Source of the DNA: JBDKUD01 sp050943315
Lineage (GTDB): Bacteria; Bacillota; Syntrophomonadia; Syntrophomonadales; Syntrophomonadaceae
NCBI GenBank assembly: GCA_050943315.1
Contig: JBMNOY010000010.1
Location: forward strand, 1-56,782
Length of the DNA: 56,782 bases
Direction of reading: 5' to 3'
The translations under genes and the position numbers were made by a program. The notes under the pieces were generated by a model. The model saw only the letters and a program-made list of their open reading frames with translations, was not told where the DNA came from and made no database searches. This document shows, in pieces, positions 9,248 through 18,198 of the stretch. Numbering within the stretch: position 1 is the stretch's first letter; the number at the start of each line of letters is the position of its first letter.

Positions 9248-11405
9248 AATAGCCGATAATATTGGCTGGACACTGTATTTTCAAAATGGGAAACTGGTTT
9301 GGACAAATGGTAGCGACTCCAAGCTATTTATATACGATGGCCAGCAACGTGAGCTAAGCAGTGCTGGAAGGATATGGAATGTGAATTTGGAAGGAAACCA
9401 AATCACTTGGGCACAGGATAATAATGGTAATGCTAAAGTCTTTCTTTATAACGGAACAACAGCTCGTGAAATCGCAAATTATAGCAATGCTGGCATTCGC
9501 GACTTAGTAATAAACAATGGTAAACTAGCTTGGACTGTAGTTAAAACTACCCAAACTAGCAGCGGCGCATTTTCCTTCACTCGTGAAAGCAGCAGTATAC
9601 TATATTTTTATGATGGCAACCAGATAAATGAAATAACTAATGTCCCCAATGACATCTGGTATACTTCGCTTGAAAACGGCAAAATTGCTTGGATTGAGGA
9701 GACAAATAGCAACCAAAAGCTGCGTTTCTATGATGGCACAAATACCAGGGAAATAGCTTCTGGTTCGTATATAGGACTGATAGGTATTCATAATGGCCAA
9801 ATAGCTTGGAGGCAAAACGATGGTACCAAGCTTAATAAGTTATGCCTTTTTGATGGCAATCAAACTATAACCGTAGCTGATTATGGTAATGGCGATCCTA
9901 ATTACCTGGCATTTTACAACGGAAAGTTGGTTTACAAATCCGCTGGCAATCAGCTCTATCTTTATTCCGCCGAGCAGGCTCAACCTCCAGTAGTAATTAG
10001 CGATGCTGACAAAGTTGTTACCCCGCCCCAACTGGATTATGAGAAACTAAGAAATGCCAGTGAGCAGCAGATACTGGATATTCTAAACCAAGTCTGCCAG
10101 ACCATGACGGCTGACCAGAAAAGCGATGCTGAAAGCATTGAAACCATCACCAGATACTGCGAATTCGGTATATCCCAGATATTAAAAAGCTCGGTCAGCA
10201 TAGATAACAACCAGATAAACCTGGATAAAAGCATCTTGGCTGCCAAAGAAGCCAAAGCCACTGAAACCAGAGCTGCCATAGAAACAATCTTAAGTAAAAA
10301 TAGCATTACTTTAAACCGGGATCTGCAGACCGAAGTAACCTTAACCGCTGACCAGTGGGAGGATCAGGCGGTAACCATAATAGCTGACCAAAACCTGACC
10401 GAACCAGCTACTACCATAGATACCATTCGGGTCGAAGGACAGGAGACCGGAGCCGTATTTACCCTGGCGACACTAAAACAAGATCTGGCTGAAAATGGGC
10501 CTATCAGTGTGCAGATAGAAAAGGAAACCGATAGTGTAGCCGGTACTGGACAAATGGTAGCATCGCTTGGCAGTACTGCTGACCTATTAAGATATGCCCG
10601 GGGTGAACAAAACCTGGCTTTAAAAATAAAACTGCCCACCTTTAAAGTGAGTATTGGCAACACTATAAAGAAACTCAAAAACAACATAAAAATAGTTCTG
10701 CCTAAATCTACCGGAGATGTTGATTACCAGGCAGTATTCAAAATAGATGGGCAAAAAGCCGAACCTATTGGCGGTAAGTACAACCAGGCCAGCAAAAAAA
10801 TAGAAATACCCATAAAAGAAACCGGCCGATACTATGTAGCTGAAAATCAGAAAAACTTCAGCGATATAACCAGCAAATCAGCAGAAGTGCAAGAAGCCAT
10901 AAAAGTACTGGCGGCCAAAGGCATAATCAAAGGCCGCAGTGATAGCAGCTTCGATCCCGATGCCTTCATAAGCAGATCAGAAATAGCCGCCTTAATGGTA
11001 AAAACCTTGTATAAACTTGATACCAGTTTAAAAGCAGGATTTACTGATGTACCAACATCATCCTGGTACTACAACTATGCTGCCTCAGCTAAACACCATA
11101 ACATAATAAGCGGATATCCCGATAACACCTTCCGCGGGGCTTTAGTAATAAACAAAGAACAAATAACTGCCATATGTGCCCGCACCATGAGAGAAGAGAA
11201 AAACTATAAGCAGCCCTCCAACCCGGAAATGTACTTAAAATATAACGACCGAAACAGCATAGCCAGCTGGGCCAAAGGAGATATATCATTAGCTTCTCGT
11301 GAAGGATTAGTAGTAAAGAGACAGGACGGCAACTTCCTGCCCAGCCAGGGCATGACCCGTGCTGATGCCGCAGTAGTGTTATACCGGTTGTTTAACCGGT
11401 TATAG
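9231..11405 (+). CDS. S-layer homology protein with beta-propeller-like repeats, apparently lacking its original 5' end
   Basis: The 724-residue frame contains six or so ~45-residue repeats in its first 250 residues, each with a G-K-(I/L)-(A/V)-W strand and an LYFYDG-like strand, suggesting a beta-propeller. A middle region of roughly 300 residues follows, then three SLH domains from about residue 548 (FSDITSKSAEVQEAIKVL; TDVPTSSWYYNYA; a degenerate third) that would anchor it to secondary cell-wall polymer. No signal peptide is present: the first residues run straight into a propeller strand, although an SLH protein must be exported. The ATG lies inside a transposase fragment, so the natural 5' end was probably lost by insertion or deletion. 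It may not be expressed in a useful form. Confidence 0.75.
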   Translation: MHTVNKIADNIGWTLYFQNGKLVWTNGSDSKLFIYDGQQRELSSAGRIWNVNLEGNQITWAQDNNGNAKVFLYNGTTAREIANYSNAGIRDLVINNGKLAWTVVKTTQTSSGAFSFTRESSSILYFYDGNQINEITNVPNDIWYTSLENGKIAWIEETNSNQKLRFYDGTNTREIASGSYIGLIGIHNGQIAWRQNDGTKLNKLCLFDGNQTITVADYGNGDPNYLAFYNGKLVYKSAGNQLYLYSAEQAQPPVVISDADKVVTPPQLDYEKLRNASEQQILDILNQVCQTMTADQKSDAESIETITRYCEFGISQILKSSVSIDNNQINLDKSILAAKEAKATETRAAIETILSKNSITLNRDLQTEVTLTADQWEDQAVTIIADQNLTEPATTIDTIRVEGQETGAVFTLATLKQDLAENGPISVQIEKETDSVAGTGQMVASLGSTADLLRYARGEQNLALKIKLPTFKVSIGNTIKKLKNNIKIVLPKSTGDVDYQAVFKIDGQKAEPIGGKYNQASKKIEIPIKETGRYYVAENQKNFSDITSKSAEVQEAIKVLAAKGIIKGRSDSSFDPDAFISRSEIAALMVKTLYKLDTSLKAGFTDVPTSSWYYNYAASAKHHNIISGYPDNTFRGALVINKEQITAICARTMREEKNYKQPSNPEMYLKYNDRNSIASWAKGDISLASREGLVVKRQDGNFLPSQGMTRADAAVVLYRLFNRL

Positions 11406-11414
11406 AACTTTCCG

Positions 11415-11436
11415 GGGGAACCTTTATGGGTTCCCC
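11415..11436 (+). terminator. hairpin after the SLH gene
   Basis: GGGGAACC pairs with GGTTCCCC around TTTATG directly after the SLH stop codon. No U-tract follows, so its function as a terminator is uncertain. Confidence 0.4.
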
Positions 11437-11575
11437 TGACGATTAGATTATGGGCTTTAGCCATCCTTTAGACCTTTCTATCTGGTACATCTTCTTTTGG
11501 TCAATAAATTGGCATAAGCAACAGGCAGGCAATAGTAAACCGTAGAATACATGATAATCGGTAAACGCTAATAAA

Positions 11576-11608
11576 ACAAAAGAGGCCCTTAGGCCTCTAT
11601 TTTTTTTA
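11576..11608 (-). terminator. bidirectional terminator downstream of tRNA-Leu(CAA)
   Basis: AGAGGCC (11581-11587) pairs with GGCCTCT (11592-11598). Read on the minus strand it is followed by TTTTGTTTT and ends the tRNA transcript; read on the plus strand it is followed by eight T's. Confidence 0.75.
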
Positions 11609-11612
11609 TGAA

Positions 11613-11697
11613 TGGTGCCAGAGGTGGGACTCGAACCCACACGCCTCACGGCACACGATTTTGAGTCGCGCTCGTCTGCCAATTCCGACACTCTGGC
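11613..11697 (-). tRNA. tRNA-Leu (anticodon CAA)
   Basis: An 85-nt class II tRNA with encoded CCA. The acceptor stem GCCAGAG pairs with CTCTGGC, with discriminator A. The anticodon stem CGCGA/TCGTG encloses the loop CTCAAAA, giving anticodon CAA for UUG codons. A long variable arm and the GGTTCGAGTCC T-arm are present. A consensus promoter lies just upstream and a terminator just downstream, so it is a single-gene unit. Confidence 0.95.
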
Positions 11698-11722
11698 TTA
11701 AATGTCTTATGACGTAAGAATT

Positions 11723-11751
11723 ATTATATATAGCAAAGCCGATATTGTCAA
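11723..11751 (-). promoter_or_regulatory. consensus sigma-A promoter of tRNA-Leu(CAA)
   Basis: On the minus strand TTGACA (11751-11746) and TATAAT (11728-11723) are separated by exactly 17 bases, a perfect housekeeping promoter about 25 bases before the tRNA 5' end. Confidence 0.85.
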
Positions 11752-11935
11752 TAGGTGCTGCTCCATTGCAGCATCTTTTCCGCTTGCAGGGAAAATATCA
11801 GGCAATAAAAGGATTTTGCGACATCTAACCGGAAAGATATATAATAATATAGAATCTTGCTGTTTATACAAGGTTACTATGGTTGGGGCTTTATTTAATG
11901 AAATATATATTATTGCCACAGGGGAGAGCTATTGA

Positions 11936-12517
11936 ATGCTTTCAGATGTAGAACTGGTTAAGAGAAGCCTGGATGCTGATGCACGGGCTTTTGAGGAATT
12001 AGTATCCAGATATCAAAATAAAGTGTATGCCCTGGCGTTCAGATATATGGGCAATGAAGATGATGCTTATGATATGGCGCAGGAGTCGTTTATCAAGGCT
12101 TATCGGTCTTTACGCTCTTTTAAAGGGGACTCCAACTTTGGAACCTGGATATATCGCATAACTACCAATGTTTGTTTGGATGAGCTGCGGCGCAGGAAAC
12201 GACGATTATTGCCGTTGTCACTTGATGAACCTCTGGCAACCAAAGACGGGGATACGGTGGATAAAGAGGTAGCCGACCCAAACCCAACTGCTGATGTGAT
12301 ATATGAACGGAAAGAGACTTCACAGTACATACATAACATTTTAAGTCAGATTAAAATTGAACATAGAGCTGTAATTGTTCTAAGAGATATGATGGACCTG
12401 ACTTACGAGGAAATTGCCGAAATATTAAATTGCTCGGTCGGAACGGTTAAATCTCGGCTTAGCCGGGCCAGAAATATTCTTCGCAAGAAGTTATCCGACC
12501 GGGAACTTTTGTCTTAG
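11936..12517 (+). CDS. ECF-family RNA polymerase sigma factor
   Basis: A 193-residue ECF sigma factor. Region 2 is seen in ALAFRYMGNEDDAYDMAQESFIKAY and region 4 in LTYEEIAEILNCSVGTVKSRLSRAR, a helix-turn-helix that reads the -35 element. The gene is followed after 31 bp by a zinc-binding anti-sigma factor, the usual SigW/SigE-type pairing for envelope stress. Promoter specificity cannot be read from the sequence, and no clear autoregulatory ECF promoter was recognised upstream. Confidence 0.9.
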   Translation: MLSDVELVKRSLDADARAFEELVSRYQNKVYALAFRYMGNEDDAYDMAQESFIKAYRSLRSFKGDSNFGTWIYRITTNVCLDELRRRKRRLLPLSLDEPLATKDGDTVDKEVADPNPTADVIYERKETSQYIHNILSQIKIEHRAVIVLRDMMDLTYEEIAEILNCSVGTVKSRLSRARNILRKKLSDRELLS

Positions 12518-12548
12518 GCCCCTCGTCCAAAAACCCAGGAGGAGCACC

Positions 12549-13628
12549 ATGAACTGCGATAAAGTAAAGGAATTACTTTCTCCTTATATTGATGAGATGA
12601 CAAATGAAAAGGAAACCAACCAGATCAGAGCACACCTTAAGACATGTTCTCATTGCCGCAATGAATTGGAACAAATGAACCTGGTTTGCAAAATGGTGCG
12701 CGAACTTCCTGCCCTTACGGTTCCAGACAAATTCACCCAGGACCTGGCAAATCGCCTGGCCAGTGAGAATATCAAATATTTCGGCCGTAAAACCTTAAAA
12801 ACCCCCAAACAGGCGGGGTGGTTAGCAGCCGGTGTAGCAAGTATCGCACTGGCTGTAGGTATCTACGCCAGCAGCTTCTTGCCAGCTGGTGAACTGATAG
12901 CAAATATAAAGGAATATTTTAATGCCCGAAAAAACAATCCCAGGGTAGCTATTGAAGACATACTTAAACACACGAAAATTCCACCAAATAATGAGACAGT
13001 TAACCACCAACCAGAAGAAACCGGGAAGTCCAACCTGACGGAGGAGCCTTCATCTGTGGTCAAACACCGGATCAACAATCCATCTTCGGCATCGGTACCG
13101 GTAACTATAGAAAACCAACAGGAGCAAGAGCTTGATGCTGAACAACAGTTGGCGCCACAAAGTACCGAAATGGTTACCAGCAGAATAATGGTAAATGATA
13201 TTGACAGCTCGGTGCAAAAGGTGATAAAGATTGCGGCGTCCAATGAGGGCCAGTATGAGGTATTACCTGTCGAAAACACTGCTCCCCAGACCCTCTCCCG
13301 GTCCCAGGTCAAAGGAGTATCGATTAAGGTGGATGAAGGCAGGTCAGATCAGGTATTAAATGAGCTTAATAGTGTGGGGAAAATTGAGAACTCGGTAAGC
13401 AATAATGTCGAGCTTATTCAACAGTATAACGAGGCAGTTAATAATATAAAAAGCATCAAACAGCAAATCAACGATCTCAAATCCCCGGCTAATTCTGCCA
13501 TTAACCCTGCTCGGCTGAATGAATTGCAGACTCAGCTTAATGAGTGGCGTGCCAAAAAAGCCGGACTGGAAGCTCAATTGAACAAAACTACCATTAATGT
13601 TTATTTAATGGAGGATGTACAACCATAA
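12549..13628 (+). CDS. membrane anti-sigma factor with zf-HC2 domain and DUF4349-like extracytoplasmic region
   Basis: 359 residues. The N-terminal zinc-binding anti-sigma domain has His29, Cys33 and Cys36 in AHLKTCSHC. One membrane span follows near residues 90-109 (WLAAGVASIALAVGIYASSF), then a long external part. That part has a Gln/Glu-rich linker, a small alpha/beta domain with KVDEGRSDQVLNELNSVG, and two coiled helices (IKQQINDL, LQTQLNEWRAKKAGLEAQL), reminiscent of DUF4349 proteins. It would hold the preceding sigma factor at the membrane until released, probably by proteolysis; the signal is unknown. Confidence 0.82.
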   Translation: MNCDKVKELLSPYIDEMTNEKETNQIRAHLKTCSHCRNELEQMNLVCKMVRELPALTVPDKFTQDLANRLASENIKYFGRKTLKTPKQAGWLAAGVASIALAVGIYASSFLPAGELIANIKEYFNARKNNPRVAIEDILKHTKIPPNNETVNHQPEETGKSNLTEEPSSVVKHRINNPSSASVPVTIENQQEQELDAEQQLAPQSTEMVTSRIMVNDIDSSVQKVIKIAASNEGQYEVLPVENTAPQTLSRSQVKGVSIKVDEGRSDQVLNELNSVGKIENSVSNNVELIQQYNEAVNNIKSIKQQINDLKSPANSAINPARLNELQTQLNEWRAKKAGLEAQLNKTTINVYLMEDVQP

Positions 13629-13668
13629 GAGAGATTTATCAAAAGTAAATAAAAGGATATAATAAAAA

Positions 13669-13702
13669 ATGGGCAGGTAATTTCCTGCCCATAAGTTTTA
13701 TT
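13669..13702 (+). terminator. rho-independent terminator of the sigma/anti-sigma operon
   Basis: ATGGGCAGG (13669-13677) pairs perfectly with CCTGCCCAT (13684-13692) around six bases, followed by AAGTTTTATT. Confidence 0.75.
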
Positions 13703-13745
13703 CGTGAAGCTGTTATATACATGTGTGGTAGGTGTGCAGGGTATG

Positions 13746-13808
13746 ATAGACGCAGACTTTATTAAATAGAAAACTGCGAGAGTCTTAATAGTCTGCATGC
13801 GACCGAGT
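13746..13808. repeat. degenerate palindromic repeat upstream of polA
   Basis: ATAGACGCAGACT at 13746-13758 and its imperfect inverse AATAGTCTGCATGCG near 13787-13801 form a partial palindrome. The same core words recur, better preserved, immediately downstream of polA (16499-16644), so polA is bracketed by two members of one repeat family. Confidence 0.55.
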
Positions 13809-13888
13809 CGCCAGTGTCTATTTTCCCTTTGCTAAAGACAGAAGCAAACAGGATATCCTCACTGCTCGCACTTAAGGAGGTATTGGCC

Positions 13889-16498
13889 TTGTCCGCTGAC
13901 AAGCTTATGTTAATAGATGGAAACAGCCTTTTATACCGGGCTTTTTATGCTTTGCCCTTGCTGCATACCCGTGATGGTGTTTATACTAATGCCGTTTATG
14001 GATTCTTAACCATGTTTAACCGGGTGGTGGACCAGGAGCAGCCGACTCATTTGGTAGTGGCTTTTGATAAAGCCCGGGAGAGTTTTCGTAATAACCTGTT
14101 TGCCGATTATAAAGTTAACCGCAGTGCGGCTCCGGATGAACTGGTTGGTCAATTTGCGATTATACGGGAAGTGCTTGCCGGGCTTAATGTGACTTATATG
14201 GAACTGGAAGGCTACGAAGCCGACGATATTATCGGTACCTTGAGCAAGATGGCGGAAGATCGGGGAATGGAGAGCCTTATTGTGACCGGGGATGGTGACG
14301 CCCTGCAACTGGTATCGGATAAGGTCACGGTTCTTATGACTAAAAAGGGCATAACCGAAATGGAACGCTATGACCCGGTCAAAGTAGCAGAAAAATGGGA
14401 AGTAAGCCCGGAACGGATGATTGATATAAAGGCCCTGATGGGTGATGCTTCAGATAATATTCCCGGGGTACCGGGGGTAGGAGCAAAAACGGCTATAAAA
14501 CTGGTAAAGCAATATGGTACCCTGGATAACCTCTATAATAATGTAGCTACAGTTTCTGGAGCCAAACTTAAGGAGAAACTGATTGATAACCGGGAACTGG
14601 CTTTTTTAAGCCGGGATTTGGCTACCATTAATAGAAAAGTGGAAATTGACTTTCGACCAGAAGACTATGTAAGAAAAGAGCCTGATCGCGCCAGGCTCCT
14701 GCCTTTGTACCAGCGCCTGGAGTTTAATGGCTTTGCCAATGCCCTGTTAGCAACAGAGAGTATTCCGGATGTAGTTACCACTCTGCCGGATATTGAGACT
14801 CACTATATGGAATCAGCGGAGGACGTGGCCGAGTTTCAAGCTACTGTTGACAGTCAGGATATAATCTCCGTTTTGGTGGATTATGACTACCATCATCCCA
14901 TGTGGGGCAGGTTGAAGCAAATCCTGCTGGCCTCTAAAGGACAGGTTTACGGCCTGCAGGTTTCAGATAAGTCTATGTACAGACTGGAATGGATTCGTCC
15001 CCTGCTCGAATCAGCAGCAGTAAAAAAGTGTTTGCATAACGCCAAATTGGCCCGGGTAATACTAATGAGATATGGTATTCAGCTGGATGGAGTAGTCGAT
15101 GATACCATGCTTTTGGCCTATGTAAAAGATCCTTCTTTTCAAGGTGAGGACCTTAAAGCAGCCATCCTGACCTTTCTAAATAAGAACGTGGCGGCAGATG
15201 AGCCTTCCCAGCTGGTGAGTAACCTGGAGGAGCTGCGGGTCAAACTGGCCGGTCAGATCGACGGGGAACTGATGGATTTATACCGGCAGGTGGAATTGCC
15301 GCTGGTGGAAATACTGGCCCAAATGGAATTTTGCGGTGTAAAGGTGGACAGACCAACACTGGAAGAAATCTCTGAGGATCTGGCGGTCAGGATTGATAAG
15401 GTTGAAAAACTGATATATGAGGCCGCCGGCCAGGAATTTAACATTAATTCACCCAAGCAACTGGGCAAAGTACTGTTTGAGGATTTGGGCCTGAAAGCGA
15501 TAAAAAAGACTAAAACCGGATATTCTACCGGGGTAGAGGTTTTAGAAAAGCTATATGATGAACATAAAATAATTCCTTATATAATGCATTACCGGCAACT
15601 GACCAAATTAAAATCAACCTATGTGGACGCCCTGCAGGCTTTGATTCATCCCGACACGGGACGGGTCCACACAATTTTTAAGCAGGCTCTGACAGCTACC
15701 GGCCGACTCTCCAGTGTAGAGCCCAATTTACAGAACATCCCCATTAAAATGGAAGAAGGACGGCGTATACGCAAGGCTTTTACAGCCCGGGATGACGACT
15801 GGCTTCTGCTATCTGCCGATTATTCCCAGATTGATTTGCGGTCCCTGGCTCATATAAGCGGGGATGAAATGCTGATTGAGACATTCCGCCAGGGGGTTGA
15901 TATTCACACCCTTACCGCATCACAGATATTTAAAGTACCTCTGGAAAAAGTGGATTATGACCTGAGACGCCGGGCCAAGGCGGTAAACTTTGGGATTGTA
16001 TATGGTATAAGCGATTTTGGCCTGGCCCGCGATACTGGTGTATCCCGCCGAGAGGCGGCTATTTATATTGAAAATTATCTGGATACTTATCCGGGGGTCC
16101 GGCGCTATATGCAAGAAGTAGTGGAGTTTGGGAAAAAATATGGTTATGTGGAAACCCTTTTGAAACGCCGGCGTTACCTTCCCGACCTTAAGGCCAAAAA
16201 CAAGATGGTACAGTCCTTTGCCCAGCGTATGGCTTTAAATACCCCCATTCAGGGTACGTCGGCGGATATAATCAAGCTGGCCATGATAAAGGTATATAAA
16301 GAATTAAAGTCACGCCAGCTTAATTCCCAATTGCTGCTGCAGGTCCATGACGAACTGGTACTGGAGGTAAGACGGGACGAATTAGAAGAGGTAGCCCTGC
16401 TGGTCCGGGAATGCATGGAAAATGCCTGCACCCTCAAAGTGCCCCTGGAAGTATCGCTGGAAACCGGGGACAACTGGTACGATATGAAAGAATATTAA
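13889..16498 (+). CDS. polA: DNA polymerase I
   Basis: Family A polymerase, 869 residues from a TTG start at 13889, chosen because AAGGAGG lies eight bases upstream; an upstream GTG (13814) would add a tail not typical of the family. The N-terminal 5'-3' nuclease domain begins LMLIDGNSLLYRAFYALP and includes YEADDIIGTLS and GDASDNIPGVPGVG. The central 3'-5' exonuclease-like domain lacks the D-x-E metal ligands (it reads VLVDYDYH), so proofreading is probably inactive, as in Bacillus. The polymerase domain has motif A (SADYSQIDLR), motif B (RRAKAVNFGIVYG) and motif C (QVHDELVLE). The order polA-mutM-ytaF-coaE matches Bacillus-type repair/CoA gene clusters. Confidence 0.96.
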   Translation: MSADKLMLIDGNSLLYRAFYALPLLHTRDGVYTNAVYGFLTMFNRVVDQEQPTHLVVAFDKARESFRNNLFADYKVNRSAAPDELVGQFAIIREVLAGLNVTYMELEGYEADDIIGTLSKMAEDRGMESLIVTGDGDALQLVSDKVTVLMTKKGITEMERYDPVKVAEKWEVSPERMIDIKALMGDASDNIPGVPGVGAKTAIKLVKQYGTLDNLYNNVATVSGAKLKEKLIDNRELAFLSRDLATINRKVEIDFRPEDYVRKEPDRARLLPLYQRLEFNGFANALLATESIPDVVTTLPDIETHYMESAEDVAEFQATVDSQDIISVLVDYDYHHPMWGRLKQILLASKGQVYGLQVSDKSMYRLEWIRPLLESAAVKKCLHNAKLARVILMRYGIQLDGVVDDTMLLAYVKDPSFQGEDLKAAILTFLNKNVAADEPSQLVSNLEELRVKLAGQIDGELMDLYRQVELPLVEILAQMEFCGVKVDRPTLEEISEDLAVRIDKVEKLIYEAAGQEFNINSPKQLGKVLFEDLGLKAIKKTKTGYSTGVEVLEKLYDEHKIIPYIMHYRQLTKLKSTYVDALQALIHPDTGRVHTIFKQALTATGRLSSVEPNLQNIPIKMEEGRRIRKAFTARDDDWLLLSADYSQIDLRSLAHISGDEMLIETFRQGVDIHTLTASQIFKVPLEKVDYDLRRRAKAVNFGIVYGISDFGLARDTGVSRREAAIYIENYLDTYPGVRRYMQEVVEFGKKYGYVETLLKRRRYLPDLKAKNKMVQSFAQRMALNTPIQGTSADIIKLAMIKVYKELKSRQLNSQLLLQVHDELVLEVRRDELEEVALLVRECMENACTLKVPLEVSLETGDNWYDMKEY

Positions 16499-16644
16499 AA
16501 TAGACGCAGACTACGCAGACTTCTATGACTTACGCTGACCTGATCTTAGGTTTTTATATGTTAGTTAATAGGCTATAACCTGGAGTAATAAGTTTATAAT
16601 TAATCTGCGGAAGTCATAATAGTCTGCGTTAGTCTGCGTCTATT
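16499..16644. repeat. long palindromic repeat element between polA and mutM
   Basis: The left arm 16499-16531 and right arm 16611-16644 are near-perfect inverse copies. Both contain AATAGACGCAGACTA, CGCAGACT and TATGACTT when read outward to inward. The arms enclose about 80 bp of AT-rich sequence, giving an element of ~146 bp with no coding capacity. Its core is shared with the repeat before polA, so it looks like a MITE- or REP-type family rather than a simple terminator. Confidence 0.8.
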
Positions 16645-16670
16645 AATGCCAAACATTAGGGAGGTTTTTT

Positions 16671-17477
16671 ATGCCGGAGTTGCCGGAGGTTGAGACTATT
16701 AGAAGATCGCTTGCTCCAAGTGTAGGGTCGCGGATTACTGGCATAGATGTTTTTAAACCAGAGGTTATTCGCCGGCAGGACTATCCGGCAGCAGATATTT
16801 ATGGGGAGCCCCTTGATGACGTAGGGCGCCGGGGGAAATTTCTGTTGCTGGTGCTGGGTAATAGGCACTGGCTGATTATCCACCTGGGGATGAGCGGACG
16901 TTTATATATGGCCGAGGAAGAGGAAGAACTGGTCGCCCCCCATATTCATGTAGTCATTCATTGGGATAATGATAAGAAATTTGTCTACCAGGACCCGCGC
17001 CGCTTTGGGGGACTATGGTTTGTTAAGGACATCGGTCATTTCTTCGACCACATGGGAGTGGAACCGCTTTCCCGCCAATTTACCGCCGCATATTTATCCC
17101 AAATTACTAAAAACCGCCGGGTGGCAATTAAGAATTTGCTCCTTAATCAAAACCTTATTGCCGGAATTGGCAATATTTATGCCGATGAATCTCTGTTTGC
17201 AGCTGGTATTCGTCCTGACCGGGCAGCCGGGTCTCTTACCTCCGCCGAGGTTAAGCGGCTTAATAGGGCCATCAAAAAGGTACTCAGAAACAGTATTGCC
17301 CAGAGGGGAACCAGTTTTCGGGACTACCGTGACGGCTACAATCAAAAGGGAAATTTTCAAAAACTGCTCAAGGTATACGGCAGGACTAATCTGCCTTGTA
17401 CCAAATGTGGCAGAACACTAACAGTAATCAGGCTGGGAGGCCGAAGCTCTCATTTTTGTGACCATTGCCAGAGATAG
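16671..17477 (+). CDS. mutM: formamidopyrimidine-DNA glycosylase
   Basis: Fpg/MutM, 268 residues, excising 8-oxoguanine and ring-opened purines with AP-lyase activity. The mature N-terminus PELPEVETIRR supplies the catalytic Pro and Glu; GRRGKFLL contains the conserved Lys; QDPRRFG and IAGIGNIYADESLF (helix-two-turn-helix) are present. A C-terminal zinc finger uses Cys243, Cys246, Cys263 and Cys266. The ATG follows GGGAGG. It is downstream of polA across a palindromic element and is probably part of the same repair gene group. Confidence 0.96.
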   Translation: MPELPEVETIRRSLAPSVGSRITGIDVFKPEVIRRQDYPAADIYGEPLDDVGRRGKFLLLVLGNRHWLIIHLGMSGRLYMAEEEEELVAPHIHVVIHWDNDKKFVYQDPRRFGGLWFVKDIGHFFDHMGVEPLSRQFTAAYLSQITKNRRVAIKNLLLNQNLIAGIGNIYADESLFAAGIRPDRAAGSLTSAEVKRLNRAIKKVLRNSIAQRGTSFRDYRDGYNQKGNFQKLLKVYGRTNLPCTKCGRTLTVIRLGGRSSHFCDHCQR

Positions 17478-17546
17478 ACACACTTTGTGGCTACTATCCA
17501 TATAGTAGGTATAAACATATCTATATAAGGATAGGAGTGGCACCTG

Positions 17547-18182
17547 GTGGAAACAGCAATGATTATAATGTTAGCTTTGGCGGTCAGCGGGGACGGGTTC
17601 CTGGCCGGGATAGCTTATGGGGTTAAGAAAATTAAGATTCCTATGGTATCATTGTTGGTTATATCCTTGGCGTCAACAACAGCGGTTACGGTTTCCATGC
17701 TTTGCGGGCAGGGGTTAGCAGCTATACTCGATCCGCATATTGCCTCACAACTGGGAGCTGTTTTGCTGGTCATTATTGGCATATACTTTTTACTGCAAGC
17801 TTGTGGGGAAAAAATTAATGCTCTAGACAATGATTATGACAAACCATTGCTGACTATCAAGGTAAATACCCTGGGAATAATAGTACAGATATTAAAAAAA
17901 CCGGCCACTGCAGATATGGATTGTTCCGGTGAAATTAGTCCCCGGGAGGCCTTTTTCCTGGGCCTGGCGCTGGCTCTGGATGCCCTGGGAGCAGGATTTG
18001 GAGCGGCTATGGCCGGGTTCAGTATTTTATTGACGGCTATATGTGTGGGTGTGTTAAAATTTATATTGATCAATAGCGGTATTTCCCTGGGAAGAGTGAT
18101 TAGAAATCAGCGCTGGTTAAGTATTACTTCGGTGCTTCCGGGTTTAATTCTGGTTACTATAGGAATCGTTCAACTAATTTAA
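17547..18182 (+). CDS. ytaF: sporulation membrane protein YtaF (MntP-like)
   Basis: A 211-residue membrane protein with about six hydrophobic spans in two three-helix halves; LALAVSGDGFLAGIAYG in the first half and LGLALALDALGAGFGAA in the second are the paired repeats of the YtaF/MntP manganese-exporter-like family. The GTG start at 17547 has AGGAG nine bases before it. In Bacillus ytaF also sits between mutM and coaE. It points to a spore-forming or spore-gene-bearing host; transport activity has not been read from sequence. Confidence 0.85.
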   Translation: METAMIIMLALAVSGDGFLAGIAYGVKKIKIPMVSLLVISLASTTAVTVSMLCGQGLAAILDPHIASQLGAVLLVIIGIYFLLQACGEKINALDNDYDKPLLTIKVNTLGIIVQILKKPATADMDCSGEISPREAFFLGLALALDALGAGFGAAMAGFSILLTAICVGVLKFILINSGISLGRVIRNQRWLSITSVLPGLILVTIGIVQLI

Positions 18183-18198
18183 AAAATGGGTGATGATA

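Noticed and set aside
11702..11935. 77-codon plus-strand frame before the sigma factor
   Set aside because: It overlaps the tRNA-Leu promoter, has no ribosome site and no protein-like pattern.
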